NCBI GenBank assembly: GCA_009602725.1
Contig: WELB01000070.1
Span: 558,615 to 622,614, forward strand
Length of the DNA stretch: 64,000 nucleotides
Origin: Spirogloea muscicola
Taxonomy: Eukaryota > Streptophyta > Zygnematophyceae > Spirogloeales > Spirogloeaceae
Direction of reading: 5' to 3'
The translations under genes and the position numbers were made by a program. The notes beneath the pieces were generated by a model. The model saw nothing but the letters and a program-made list of their open reading frames with translations. It was not told the DNA's origin and did no database searches. Shown in pieces: positions 46,113 through 57,256 of this stretch (position 1 is the first letter of the stretch; every line of letters begins with the position of its first letter).

Positions 46113-46546
46113 NNNNNNNNNNNNNNNNNNNNNNNNNNNNNNNNNNNNNNNNNNNNNNNNNNNNNNNNNNNNNNNNNNNNNNNNNNNNNNNNNNNNNNNN
46201 NNNNNNNNNNNNNNNNNNNNNNNNNNNNNNNNNNNNNNNNNNNNNNNNNNNNNNNNNNNNNNNNNNNNNNNNNNNNNNNNNNNNNNNNNNNNNNNNNNNN
46301 NNNNNNNNNNNNNNNNNNNNNNNNNNNNNNNNNNNNNNNNNNNNNNNNNNNNNNNNNNNNNNNNNNNNNNNNNNNNNNNNNNNNNNNNNNNNNNNNNNNN
46401 NNNNNNNNNNNNNNNNNNNNNNNNNNNNNNNNNNNNNNNNNNNNNNNNNNNNNNNNNNNNNNNNNNNNNNNNNNNNNNNNNNNNNNNNNNNNNNNNNNNN
46501 NNNNNNNNNNNNNNNNNNNNNNNNNNNNNNNNNNNNNNNNNNNNNN
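46113..46546. other. Assembly gap (434 N)
   Basis: A continuous run of N flanked by very GC-rich DNA (CGCGCC on the left, CTCC repeats on the right). It falls between the methyltransferase gene and the GEN1-like gene and may hide the start of the former. Confidence 0.99.
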
Positions 46547-46816
46547 CTCCTCCGTCCCCCTCTCTCCCTCCCTCGCCTGTCTCCCCCCGCTCTCCACCGC
46601 CCACCGAGAGTCGCGCTCTCCTCGTCCCTGTCCCTTTGGACCTCTGTCAACTCTTAAGCCCGTTCCTGCTGGCGAAGACACCACAGAGGAAGCACGAAGG
46701 AAGTCTCTCCACAATTGTCACACTCTGTTTTACCAAGGCCCACGTATGGAGCAGCTGCACTGACGCACCGGGAGGGCGCCCTCTCCCGCAACAAGCACAG
46801 CGCGTGCCAAAGCCAC

Positions 46817-49800
46817 ATGGGCGTGCATAGCCTCTGGCAGGTCCTGGAGCCCGTGCGACAGCGGCTGCCGCTCAGTGCCATTGCGTGAGTCCTCACGTTC
46901 TCCCCAAGACCGCGGCCATGTTTCGGCCCTGCATGGCAGGGCATGACGACCACGAAGCTCTGGTCCAACTCCACATCATGCGGGCCTGCGCATGCAAGCA
47001 TGGCCATGATGCCCGACACACCGCCCCGCCTGCGACGGCAATGGTGACGATGCAGGAACCAGGCGCTGTGCATCGACCTCTCCTACTGGCTTCTGCAGCT
47101 CGGCAGCGCTGTCGGCAGCGCTGGCAGCCATGGCAAGCCGCACCTGCGGGGGCTCTTCCACCGCCTGCGCGCGCTCATCGGCCTCAACTGCAGTGTCATC
47201 CTCGTTGCAGGCACGTGCACCTAAGCTCAAATTTACACCCGCAAAAGTAATTACAAAATAGTTCTTAGCTAAAGCTTCTGGGTATTGAAGGCCAAAGGTA
47301 TCTTATCAGTTCGACGCCGTAAATGCAGCGGCTCCATTGGTGTTGCTGGTGTTTGATCAAGTTGCACTGATAGCTTTTGTTGAGCGGCGCTTGGAAGCAG
47401 ACGGTGACGTGCCAGCCATCAAGGAGCCCGTGTACCAGCTGCGACAGAAGCTCGGCGCTGCAACCGCCTCCCGCGGTCGCGGTGGCAGGGCTCCCGGGAG
47501 GCCGCTCCACACCCAGGCGGCCAGCAGGGGCCGCACCCAGCACAAGCGACGGGCGGGCTCCGAATTCGGCCGCATGGTGGAGGAGGCCAAGGCCCTAGCT
47601 GCAGCTCTTGGCATTCCTACAGTCACCAGGTCGCCCAGATAGGCCATGACATTGCCGGGCCCGTTGGCCCGCCGTCATGCATGCATCGTTATCATGCATG
47701 CGTCCGCTCTGCAGAACAACGTGCAGCAGGTTGCGCCGCAGTCATGAGCAGCTGGGCAGGCTCGCTGCATCTGCCAGATGATACCAGTTGCAAATAGTCC
47801 AGGTTGGCAACCTGACTCGCCTGCACTCCTGCGCAGCCCGGAGGAAGGAGAGGCGCAATGCGCAGCGCTCATCCTGTCTGGCATCTGCGTGAGCCACTCA
47901 TTCACTCCTCCTCCTCCACCTGCCAAGTCCGTTGCCACCAATGCTAAGCATTGGAGGGCAATGAAAGGCTGCGTCAGGGTGCTGCAAGTCGGATGCGTGT
48001 TGCAGGATGCGTGTTGCACAGGCGACTCGGACGCTTTCCTCTTTGGTGCAACCGTTGTGTACCGCGACATCAGCCTGTCAGGTCATCTTTCCTTTCAATT
48101 TACATTCGTGAAGCTTTATAGCTAACAAGCTGCCTAGCATGGTTCTTGAAGGCAACTTTGATCGTCTCATCCACTGCTTATAGCCACGTCCACCTTGCTG
48201 CTAGACAGCAGGTTGCCGTCGCTGCATTGCTAGGCCAGGGTTTAACATGGACAGCCTTTGGTGCTACAGTCCCCATGTCCCTGACGGTCAGCCATGCGGG
48301 GGCCCTCGCTGTTTGTGGCAGACAACTGCGTGGACGCCTATGCCATGGCTGATGTCCGCAAGCACCTCGGGCTGGGCCGCGAAGCGCTGGTGAGCTTGCG
48401 GAAGCCCTGGCTAGCTCCTGCTAATGCTCAAGCCTTTCGCCTTCAGCAAGAGGTGACAGACTTCGGTGCTGCCACCAGACCTTTGTTAGGCCTCGATCGA
48501 CAGTTGCCCCTTGTTGGCGCTCTCACAGTTAGACTCCCTGATCTTGAAACCTCAGTGCTCACCCATTTCAGATTGCGCTCGGGCTCCTCCTGGGCTGCGA
48601 TTACCACGAAGGCGTCCAGGGTGTCGGGCCGGTGAGGGGCAGCCCTGCCTTGTGGAGACTGCAAGGGCCAATGCCAAGTCTCTGTTTTGTCTGAAGTTTG
48701 CCTTCCAAATCTTCCTCCACTCTGCCCTGTGTTGAAGGGGCTGCACTTCACCATATTTCGTTCCGTGTGCTATACAGGTGCGTTGTGGTCAAAGAGTCAA
48801 GATAGTGTCAAGACATTGATATGCTGTGCAAATGACACAGGAGAAGGCAATGAAAATCGTGCAGCACATTGGCTGCAAGGCTGTGTTGCCATGCATGCGG
48901 GCGCATGGTGTGGCGGCCTTTGCAGCAATGGCGAAGGACAAGATGAAGCCTCCAATCCTTGAAAATTCGCTCGGCCCTCTTAATGTCCGCGGCCATCTGG
49001 GCGATACCTTGGGTGAGCGAGGCCTCTGGCTGTCTTTACTACTTGCTCCATGTCGAACTCTTTAAGGGCTATATTGAGTTTGTTGTTTCGCAATGCCAAG
49101 AACAGAGTAGTTACTAATGGATGTGTTGCAATGAGCTCGCATTTGACATGCCCAGGGCCTGTGTCAGCGCAGCAAACGAGGCAACTTTGAGCGTGCTGGC
49201 CATTGATGCCTTTCTGGAGCCAAAGTGCCTTGCTGCTGACTCGAGCGTACTTAGGTTAGCCACCAATTTCACGAACATATACAGCAAGTGCTGGCCTTGA
49301 GATCTTCTGAGGAGGAGCAGTCAAGTTGGAGTTGGTCTTGGTCAAGATTCATGAGGCTTTGAATCATGGGCCAGATCAACATAGATTTTCGCTAGCAAGC
49401 TCAATGTTGTGCAAAGTGATTTGACCATACGCCATGAGCATATCGGTCGAAGCAGCAACAAGTAAGCTAGCAAAACGACTTGCAGGTTGTGCAAGGCCCA
49501 AGAAAGACTGATGTGACTTCTGACTAAGGTTACCTGTGCACACAGGAGGTATGCACATATGGAGGAACCAGGCTCATCGCCCGACCTGGCGGCCACCACG
49601 CTCTTCTGTGAAACGCACATGGAGTGGCCGCCAGAAGTCACTGGTTTGCTTCCTCGACTTCACCAGGCTCAGGCTGTCTGCATGACACTGCGATCAAGGG
49701 GCTCATGTCGCGTGAATATGCAGTAACCAGATGGCGGTTTCTGGCTACATGACTCATTCAGGAAACTACCTGCTGACAAAGATTGCAGAAAGGGACTTGT

Positions 49801-50989
49801 GTCGAGCTGCTATTGCACAGGATAAGGTATTGTCAGAGTTGCAGAGTCTCATAGCCCACTCCAGACCTGATGCTATGTTCTGTAGCAGGCAAGGAATCTC
49901 AGGCACCCTTGTGTACAAAAGTTGCAGCGTGCATTGGCCTTGGTGGAGCTTTGTCGGATGCAATGCAGCACACCAGAATGTCAAAAGGTGCCATATTACA
50001 GTAATGTGCTGTGATGTGCGTAGGGTTTACACCAACCGGCGCTGCAATACACGATCCTGGCCGTCATCAAGGCGAGGGTTGTGAGATCAGAGCCGCACTT
50101 TGAGGTGGCCTGGGCAGGCAGCCCGCAGCTGGCAAACACGGTCATCCGCTCTGAGGCTGCCATGAGGTCGGCCAAGTAGCCAAATGTCACTCAACGATGG
50201 TCGGACAGCCTTGACTGGCAGTCAGCGGCAGACTGCTATCATGATATTTTGACTATGCTACCCATACACACTCTAGCACACATGAATGCGGATGAGGGAG
50301 CTGGGCCTCTGGCTTCCAGGGCGGCGCCGCACAAAGTGGAGGAGTTCCATGCGCTGTGCAAACAGAAGGCCAATGTAAGTAAGGCAAGCCTGCGAAGGAA
50401 GAAGGCCCCTGCACCTGCTGCAAATCAGCAGCTTGAGGACCTTTTCTCCACGTTGGCGCTGGAGGACGGGCAGCTGAGCAGCCTCTCCCACAGCTGGTGA
50501 TAGCAGCTGTCGACCTGTGACTTCGCTGATTTGATCAGCATGCCCCAATACCTGCAGCGTGACCGCATCTGCAAAGCATGTTGCTTATACTTCCTGCCGT
50601 TGTTTGTACATTCTCATCAAGCCACTCGCCCTACCACCCCTCTTAACTCCTGCCAAAACCCGCCTGGCTGGTGGTCGGACTCTGATGCCACCACGTTTCA
50701 CCAATCCTGCAGTTGCGGAAGAAAGTTGCTGTATGGAGGTTCTGCTGAGGAGAGATCAGGTATAGATGAGGCATGTGTAGCTGCAAAAGGCGGCTCCAAT
50801 CAAGGGACCCGGAAAAGTCCGATGTTCACAGCAGCAAGAGGGATGCAGCTGCTCTCAAGGACAGTCAGGCCTGTTGCTCAGCTCCTGGCTGAGAGTAGTG
50901 AATTTGTGGACTTGACAACCCCACCCAGTAGACCTGGTCACCTTGGCAGAGACAGTTGTGCAAGCAGGGATGTCATTGTGCTTTCATGA
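46817..50989 (+). CDS. GEN1: GEN1-like Holliday-junction resolvase (XPG/Rad2 family)
   Basis: GEN1/Yen1 nucleases cut four-way junctions. The start MGVHSLWQVLEPVRQRLPLS matches the GEN1 N-terminus. Phase-consistent exons are 46817-46884, 47056-47210, 47401-47629, 47837-47888, 48006-48081, 48322-48389, 48572-48631, 48841-49012, 49173-49254, 49546-49643, 49762-49826 and 50024 to about 50,166 or 50,175. Catalytic XPG-N and XPG-I acids are present in LCIDLSYW, SPEEGEAQCAAL and CCTGDSDAFLFGA. The helix-hairpin-helix is LGLLLGCDYHEGVQGVGPEK. Then come YLLTKIAERDL, typical just before the GEN1 chromodomain, and a chromo-like LAVIKARVV...HFEVAWAG. Intron 2 seems to use a GC donor (GCAG|GCACGT). The last two or three exons (50,250-50,989; KVEEFHALCKQK, SEFVDLTTPPSRP, end DVIVLS) are placed only roughly. 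Confidence 0.9.
47991..48018 (+). repeat. 14-bp tandem duplication forming a splice acceptor
   Basis: GGATGCGTGTTGCA occurs twice without a gap (47,991-48,004 and 48,005-48,018). The junction supplies the AG of the acceptor before GEN1 exon 5, and the second copy is the exon's first coding bases (DACC). Confidence 0.85.
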
Positions 50990-51336
50990 GAAGGCTGTTG
51001 TGTATGTTCCTGTACATAGTTGACTGACTGCTTCTCGACATTGTGTGCTACTGTCGAATAGAGACATAGTAGTCATTGAGCCAAAAGCAGGACGTTGAAT
51101 TGGAAATAACACCTGCCATGTGGCTTTGTTGAGCTTAGATTTAGGGTTATGCTTGTCTGGCATAATTGTGCAAGGATCTGATCAATTAAGGGGGCAATTA
51201 TACAGAGGAGGCAGTCATCTGCATCCAGGTAGACAGGTGCAATCAGACAGAAGACAAGGTGCACTTTACTTGCTAATGGACTTCAAAACGAATCTGATGG
51301 TTTCTGAGGTTCAGTGCTGTATCAACGGTCCCAGTG

Positions 51337-52869
51337 TTACTGTGCAAGTGATTGCACAGTCTTCAGCTCATCAAGCATCCGCAGAGCCTTCTCCTCGTCT
51401 AGAGGACTAGGTCTGTCCTCCTTCTGCATGAACAAGATACAGAGGCTGTATCACCAGTCTACTCAAGAAGTAGATATCAACTACAGCACGCTCATCTCTA
51501 TGACAACAAACAAGCTTCTGACATCACATGAAGGCGAGAAGCTATTTATCCTTCCCCTCTATGAGCAGAGCTCACCAGCAAAGATGGCACCAGGTTCCTG
51601 GCCTCTTCCACCGTGTCAGGAAGATGGTTTCCAATTACACATGCCTGGTGCCACCAGCAACCCAACATTGTCGCTGTCAGGTAAGATCAGCACAAAGTGC
51701 CATGTGACTATGAAGAGTCAACCTACTGCCTGTCAGAGCATGTAGATCTTGAGGGACTAGCTGCAGCTGTTCGCTCAATCCGACAAACAGACAGGCCCAA
51801 GCACCGAGCAAGCTTCAGCATTATGATAGCTAGTCTAAGCATATCATTATCAAGACCGTTGACATGCACTTGCCTCAAAGTCGGTAAGCTCGTTCCTGCG
51901 TAGAACTCTGACAAGCAGTTGGAAGTGTTCTGGTTAGAGCCTGCCCTCTTCTTAGCATCCCGCTTAGAGTGGAGCAGAAGGATCAGCAGGCAGTAAGCAT
52001 GAGACCCGGGTTCGTATTCGTTTGCATAGTCTAAGAACCCCAAAGAACCCCTAACCCCTTAGAGAATTAGGATGGCGACATAATAATCTCGTGATATCGT
52101 AATCTCCAGAAGGTGCACGAAGCAGTCTAAGTTGAGGCGCTGGGTGCTACAAGAGCATCATGCTGGGGACATCACTCACTCGCGTACCCGGCCAGCCACT
52201 TCTGGCGTGATGTGATGCCGGAAGCGGATGACGTAGTCGAGGAACTTCTGGAAGACACTGCAGCGGCCATGGCGAAGTTTGTGAGCAATGTCAGCGGCGT
52301 ATTGCAGTACAACGATGATAAAGAAACAAGCGCAAAGGCAGACGAGGCTGCCTGCCAGAGGGAGACGAAGGTGACGCGTCATCAATGCGCGCTGACAGAG
52401 GAGTGTGGCACTGACCGGGAGGGCGGGGTCGGGGCAGAGGGGCTCACGGCGAGGGCGCGAGGCCGAGCGTCTCGTACTCCTCGCGCTTGGCCTCCAGGAT
52501 GCCGGCCACCTCGGCGTTCATCAGGCAGGCCGCCCGGCTGAAGTCTGCCAGGCACACTCAAAAGTAAGGCCGGGGCTCTGCAGCAGTGCCAAGCAGCAGA
52601 AGATGCGCCCTTTGGCTGTCGGTATTTGTCGTCAACTCTCACCAGTGAACTGCCAAACCCCGAGCCTTACCCTGACAATCTATGTAAGTTTGAAGGCTGC
52701 GATGACTCGCATCTATCACTGCAGCAGCAGCTCGGGCACTGGCGTTTGCCATCGAGGTGCAAAGGGGATTCTGCACCGGCGGCGGCGGTGACGGGGCGGA
52801 GGACTCACCGTCGCCCAGCTTCAGCTGGCTGGCGTCCTCCTCCTCCGCCAGGGGCTTCAGGCCCGACAT
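51337..52869 (-). CDS. NRPB4: RNA polymerase II subunit RPB4 (NRPB4-like)
   Basis: RPB4 pairs with RPB7 in the Pol II stalk. The six exons are 52869-52809, 52544-52448, 52257-52180, 51895-51874, 51643-51576 and 51423-51337, giving about 137 aa (Arabidopsis NRPB4 is 138). Blocks are MSGLKPLAEEEDASQLKLGD, DFSRAACLMNAEVAGILEAK, FQKFLDYVIRFRHHITPEVA, NELTDFE, CVIGNHLPDTVEEA, NLVPSLL and EEKALRMLDELKTVQSLAQ. Exon 4 is only 22 nt, and its intron has a GC donor (GAG|GCAAGT). Exon 5 is one base short: the frame reads TVEEA, then NLVPSLL continues in the next frame, near 51,600. Every other exon agrees, so a sequencing or assembly indel is more likely than a dead gene. It is convergent with GEN1 and divergent from the gene at 53,140. 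Confidence 0.9.
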
Positions 52870-52975
52870 GGCCGCCGCGAGGCGCGCGCGGCCGCCGGTT
52901 GGTCGCTCCTCCGCCGCGCCAGACGTCCCCAGAGAGCGCCCGCACAGCGGCACGAGTTGACCTCGAGTCGTCGTC

Positions 52976-53013
<38 letters not shown>

Positions 53014-53139
53014 GGGTCGCGGGGGAGTGACGGAGGTTCAGGTTTAGGGTTTAGGGTTCAAGGCCCTAACCCTAAGCCCTAAAGCCTTTCTAGGGCTCCT
53101 ACTGCGAACACTCTTCTTCCTGGGCTCCGCCACGCAGCC
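52870..53139. promoter_or_regulatory. Divergent RPB4 promoter with telo-box cluster
   Basis: 270 bp separate the start codons of RPB4 and the 53,140 gene. TTTAGGGTTTAGGG and 'ccctaaccctaagccctaaag' form a cluster of telo-box-like units at about 53,042-53,087, in both orientations. A (CCG)n run lies at 52,979-53,012. Confidence 0.7.
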
Positions 53140-53724
53140 ATGGCCGCCGCCGCCGCCGCCGCCGCGGTGACCGCCGCGGCCTCCTTCGGCGCAACTTCCG
53201 CAGTCAGCACGCGGCGCGCCGCCTCGCCTGCCGCGAATGGCTCTGCAGCGTCAGCTGCCCATGGCGGCCGCCGGCTGACGGCTTCGCAGCGGCCTGCAAG
53301 AGTCTCTGCCGCCGCCGCGGCGAGGGCCATGGCCGCCGGCGAGGGCGGCCTGGACGCGGGGGCTCCCAGCAGCTCCGCGGAGCCGACGCTGCCGCGGCCG
53401 GCGCCCCCCACCCCTCCTAGCTCGCCTGCAGCGCCGGCCTCGTCGTCCGTGCGCCCTGCGCCGTCCTTCTCCGGCCGCAAGGTGCTGGACGCCTTCAAGG
53501 AGAGCGAGCGCGGCGGCCGCCGCACCAAATTCAACGAGCCGCTGGTGCCAGCGGACCTGCTCGACGACCGGCGGCGCTCGTCGGAAGACGCCAGCCCCTG
53601 GAAGTTCAGCATCAACGCAGGCCAGGTCGTGCTTGCCCTCACATTTGTGGCCAGCGTGGTGCTCATGCTCGGCACGGTGTACGTCGTGTGGCGTGTCGGT
53701 GGAATTCATTACAATGAATACTGA
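53140..53724 (+). CDS. Unrecognised single-pass membrane protein, possibly plastid-targeted
   Basis: A single uninterrupted ORF of 194 aa starts at an ATG right after a telo-box promoter. The first 100 residues are Ala/Ser/Arg/Pro-rich and poor in acids, like a transit peptide. A middle segment (GRKVLDAFKESERGGRRTKF, NEPLVPADLLDD) looks folded. The C-terminus holds one hydrophobic helix, VVLALTFVASVVLMLGTVYVV, ending RVGGIHYNEY. The PWKF...G.VVL...F.ASV pattern is faintly like Sec61-beta, but I do not claim that family. Codon use and GC content suit an expressed housekeeping gene. Confidence 0.7.
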   Translation: MAAAAAAAAVTAAASFGATSAVSTRRAASPAANGSAASAAHGGRRLTASQRPARVSAAAAARAMAAGEGGLDAGAPSSSAEPTLPRPAPPTPPSSPAAPASSSVRPAPSFSGRKVLDAFKESERGGRRTKFNEPLVPADLLDDRRRSSEDASPWKFSINAGQVVLALTFVASVVLMLGTVYVVWRVGGIHYNEY

Positions 53725-54049
53725 TCACGAGATGACAGTCTGCTGCAGTCTCGTCTGGCAGTCAGGCTGCACTTTTGATTTTTTCAATTCTTGACAGCTG
53801 CTGTGGATTGCCAGAAGCTGGCAACTTTTGTCCCGCCTTTGGCACGTAGCTGCTCCCAGAAGCTGCAGCTTAGCTGGTGGCGCGTGCTTATCATGGCGTG
53901 ACTGCATTAACTAGCTTTGATGGCAGCGCAGAGTTAGTTGAACTACTCTAGTCTTGCAAGAAGAATCTAAGATGGTGCTCATTACCAAAAATGATGTTGT
54001 ACAATTGAGGAATTTAGCAGCAGCCGAGCAGCCGCAAGCCGCATGGTGT

Positions 54050-54300
54050 ATGGAGTAAGATTGGTAAATAGCAATGTCCTTTATGCCCATCCAGCAGAGG
54101 GCTGACGGACTGCATACGCGGAGAGTGGACCTGATGGCCACCACGCCGGAAGGGTGCCAGCGCATCACTGCCGACGCGGTCATCACAGACGTGATTGACC
54201 GCTCCAATCCGGGGCTCTCTAGCTTCAAAGGCTGGGCATGCAGCAGCAGATGCCGCTCGTGGCAAAAGAGGGAATGGAGTGTGTACTATTAGAGATTGAG
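54050..54300 (+). mobile_element. LINE-like retroelement internal fragment
   Basis: The fragment encodes QQRADGLHTRRVDLMATTPE and ADAVITDVIDRSNPG, matching the nuclease-like block of family A seen also at 55,075-55,200. It is short and degraded. Confidence 0.5.
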
Positions 54301-54720
54301 GGCCTGTGTGGCCAAGTACAAGGGCAAGCACATAGACAAATGTGCATCACCTGCTGCCTAGCTGACCCGCTCAGTAACCACGAGTCAGCACATAGAAGTC
54401 GTTAATTGATGCCCGAATACCTGACGGCAATCGACAAGCTCTAGTGCTACCAGCTAAGGCTCGACCAGCTTTGTGATGCAACGCAAGAGCCTGAGCTCGC
54501 TGCAGACAAGCTGACACTCGACGTTGCAAGAATGACAAGTAGGCTGCCGGCATGCCCATGTGAGCTGGAAGTATATCCTCGCGTCGAGCATATCCTAGAC
54601 TGGCAAAATTCTCAAGTAGGGTATGGAAGCGAGGACCCATGCAGCCGAAAGTGTCAATTGCGGCAAACGAGGCCAAATATGCGGACAATTTAGAAGGGGA
54701 CAAGTTCGCTCCACTGGCCA
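54301..54720 (-). mobile_element. LINE-like retroelement 3' end (family C)
   Basis: On the minus strand about 115 codons are open with IDTFGCMGPRFHTLLENFAS, GYARREDILPAHMGMPAAYL and RRVSACLQRAQALALHHKAG, ending DFYVLTRGY, then the tail 'gcaggtgatgcacatttgtctatgtgcttgcccttgtacttgg'. It is tail-to-tail with the copy on its left. Confidence 0.65.
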
Positions 54721-56540
54721 TGAATGAGCACGGGGTTTTGGGTTTATAATGCCGGACCCTTGACCCGGCTTACGCGCCACGCTGTGTCCCGGCTGGCGGG
54801 CCGAGCAGGCTGACTTCGACGCCGCGGGCTCGCTTGCGCAATATGCGCCTGTCTATTCCCACCAGTGGTCCTTGGCCCACGCCTTACATCAGCGAGCTGG
54901 CCGTGCTCTAGCTGCCGCCTCTGGCAGCTAGGCTCTTTAGTCGTTGTATTTGGGCTGGCGTTTCCCAGCCCCTACCCTCTGGTGGCGAGCAATTTCTTAG
55001 AGCAAAGGGGGCAAGGGCTGTGAAGCTTTCCCAAAAAAGGAGGCTGGCTCCTCGGTGGCAGCGGAGAACTCTGCCGTCATGCCGCTCCAGCAAAGGGCCG
55101 ACGGTCTCCATGCTCATCGCGTAGACCTGGTGGCCACCCCACAGGCCGGCGGGCCACGTCTAATCCTGCATGTGGTGACTACTGACGCATACGATCGCTC
55201 ACACCCAGCCCAATGTGCCATCAAGACTGGGTACGCGGTCGCCTGCGCCGCTCGGGCTAAAGAGCTCAAATATGCTGATCATCCGCGGGAAGACGAGTAC
55301 TTCCCGCTGGCTATTGACACCCATGGGGCGTTGGGCGCTCGGTGGCTCGAGCTGCTCAATCAGCAGCACGCCACGCCATCGCCCGCCGCTTCCATGGGGA
55401 GACGGTGGACTTTCCTGCAGCCCGGTCGCTCGCGCAGGTGTACCGCATGCGCGTGACCATCTCGCTGCAGAGGTCTATGGCCCGCGCGCTGCACCTGCGT
55501 GCCGGCAGAACCCTCGCTGCTGCCTCGAGACACTCAGTAACCCCTGCTAAGCAGCCGCAGATCAGAGATGCTGCCTCTGGCTCTGGCCAGGGGACCCACC
55601 TTCCAGGAGAAGAAGTGTTCGCCCATTGAGAATAGGCGCTGGAAAAGCCAGCCCAAAAAAAACTCAACAGAGGACGAGAAGGGGGCCAGGGGAGCCTAGC
55701 TTCTCCAGGAGCCTAGCTTCTCTAATCTGCGGCTGCTTAGCAGGGATTACTGAGTCACTCAGTTACGAATCACTCAGTAGATTCGTAGCTGCTTTTTTCT
55801 GATTGTGCTTGTTTTTCTTAGCGCTTTTTCTGGCCCCCTTCTCGTACTTTGTTTATTCTTTTTTTGGGCTGGCTTTCCAAGCCCCTAACCCCAATGGGCG
55901 AACCCTTTCTTCCATTACCCTAAGAAGTGGCACTCCCAAGGGGGGCAAGGGCTGTGAAAAGCCAGCCCGGAAAGAATTGACAAAGGTTCGAAGGGGCCAA
56001 AAAAGGGGAGACGGATGCTTCCAGTAGACGAAGTGGCACTCCAAATGGGGGCAAGGGCTGCGAAAAGCCAGCCCAAAAGATATTATCAAAGGTTCGGAGG
56101 GGGCCTACAACCGTTAAGCAGCTACAAAGAGAAAGCGCGGCCAGATTGACTGGTGGCTGGGAAAGGCCAGCCCAAAAGAATGGACAAGGCTACAAAGGGG
56201 CCTGAAGATGCTATGTCAGAACAGGGGGGAGGATGGATCACTCAGTAGTTACGGTAGAGGGTGATGGTTGATCGGCTATAGCGGGCCGGGAGAACTACTG
56301 TTCCACTGGCCAGGGCAGCGGACAGGTCGCTGTGACCTGAGGGCTCAGGGCAAGTCGTGCGCGTCGCTGACGCCGGGCGGGCGCGGCCGTCCGCGACTCT
56401 CCTGACTGGAGGTTACTGAGCGTTCCCTGGCTGATGTCTTAGTCCTGGTCCTTCGCAATCCGGCTCTTTCAGACCTTGTCCATTCCTTTGGGCTGGCCTT
56501 TCCCAGCCACCAGTCAATCTGGCCGCGCTTTCTTCCGACG
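54721..56540. repeat. Composite field of family A and B retroelement fragments
   Basis: A family A copy on the plus strand (about 55,060-55,610) carries QQRADGLHAHRVDLVATPQA, KELKYADHPREDEYFPLAID and SLAQVYRMRVTISLQRSMAR, the longest family A coding remnant here. Around it are hairpins near 54,948, 55,640, 55,866, 55,950, 56,050 and 56,150, and a family B tail with hairpin GGGCTGGCCTTTCCCAGCC near 56,490. The pieces lie in both orientations and look nested. Confidence 0.55.
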
Positions 56541-57256
56541 TCTCGCGCTTGCGTGGGGAGCAAGTCGACGAACCCCCCGCCTCCCACAAATTTGGCAGTG
56601 GGCAATGTACGGCATCAGATGTGCTTGCCTTTGTACTTGGCCACTTTGGCCATTAGCCTTGATGCATTATTCTTAACCCGGATTGAATGCCTCAAGTCAC
56701 CCTCCACCGGCAGTTCCGTGTCGGCTTCCACTTGCGCCGCCGCCGCCGCCGCGGCGCCGCGGCGCGGGCCCAAAAGCGGGCCCGCGCGGCCGCCGCGGCG
56801 GGCCCCGCCGCGCCCCGAGTGCCTGCGCCTGGCCCCTGCCCGGCCTCTTCTCGCATCTGCCCTGGCTTGCGCTGCACTTTTGACGCTCTTTCCAACTCTC
56901 CGGGCTGCGATTGCGGCTTTGCACCGCCAGCCGGGCCCTCGCGTGGCAGCTCGACCTCCGTCAAGGCATCGTCCCTTGATTCTGGCGACGTTGCGTCGAG
57001 CACTTCTGCCAGCCCGTCCCACCAGGCCTCGTTCGGCCCTCTTGACTTCCACTCAACGTTGGTCAATTCGACACGCTACGGCGCTTCGCCTGGAGTTAGC
57101 ACGATGGTCTCGGCCGCCCTGGCAGGCAAGTGGTCGTCAGAATTTCTCACAAGCTCTCGTCGCGTCGTGATTGTGGCTTCATCGACATCGTCGACAATGA
57201 TGTGCAAGTTGCAGTCCACCAACAGGTGGTGACCACTTGACCCTGTCCTACTGCAG
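56541..57256. other. GC-rich stretch upstream of the lyase gene
   Basis: A (CGC)n-rich segment at 56,730-56,830 is flanked by open frames on both strands with no recognisable domain. It may contain the promoter or a first exon of the sphingosine-1-phosphate lyase gene, which I could not place. Confidence 0.35.

Noticed and set aside
45567-46714. Long minus-strand frames crossing the N gap
   Set aside because: Most of their length is N, so openness across the gap carries no information. Only the right-hand exon of the methyltransferase is supported.
51925-52035. tRNA-like B-box (gggttcgtattcg) in an RPB4 intron
   Set aside because: There is no pairing acceptor or D stem; only short consensus-like words match.
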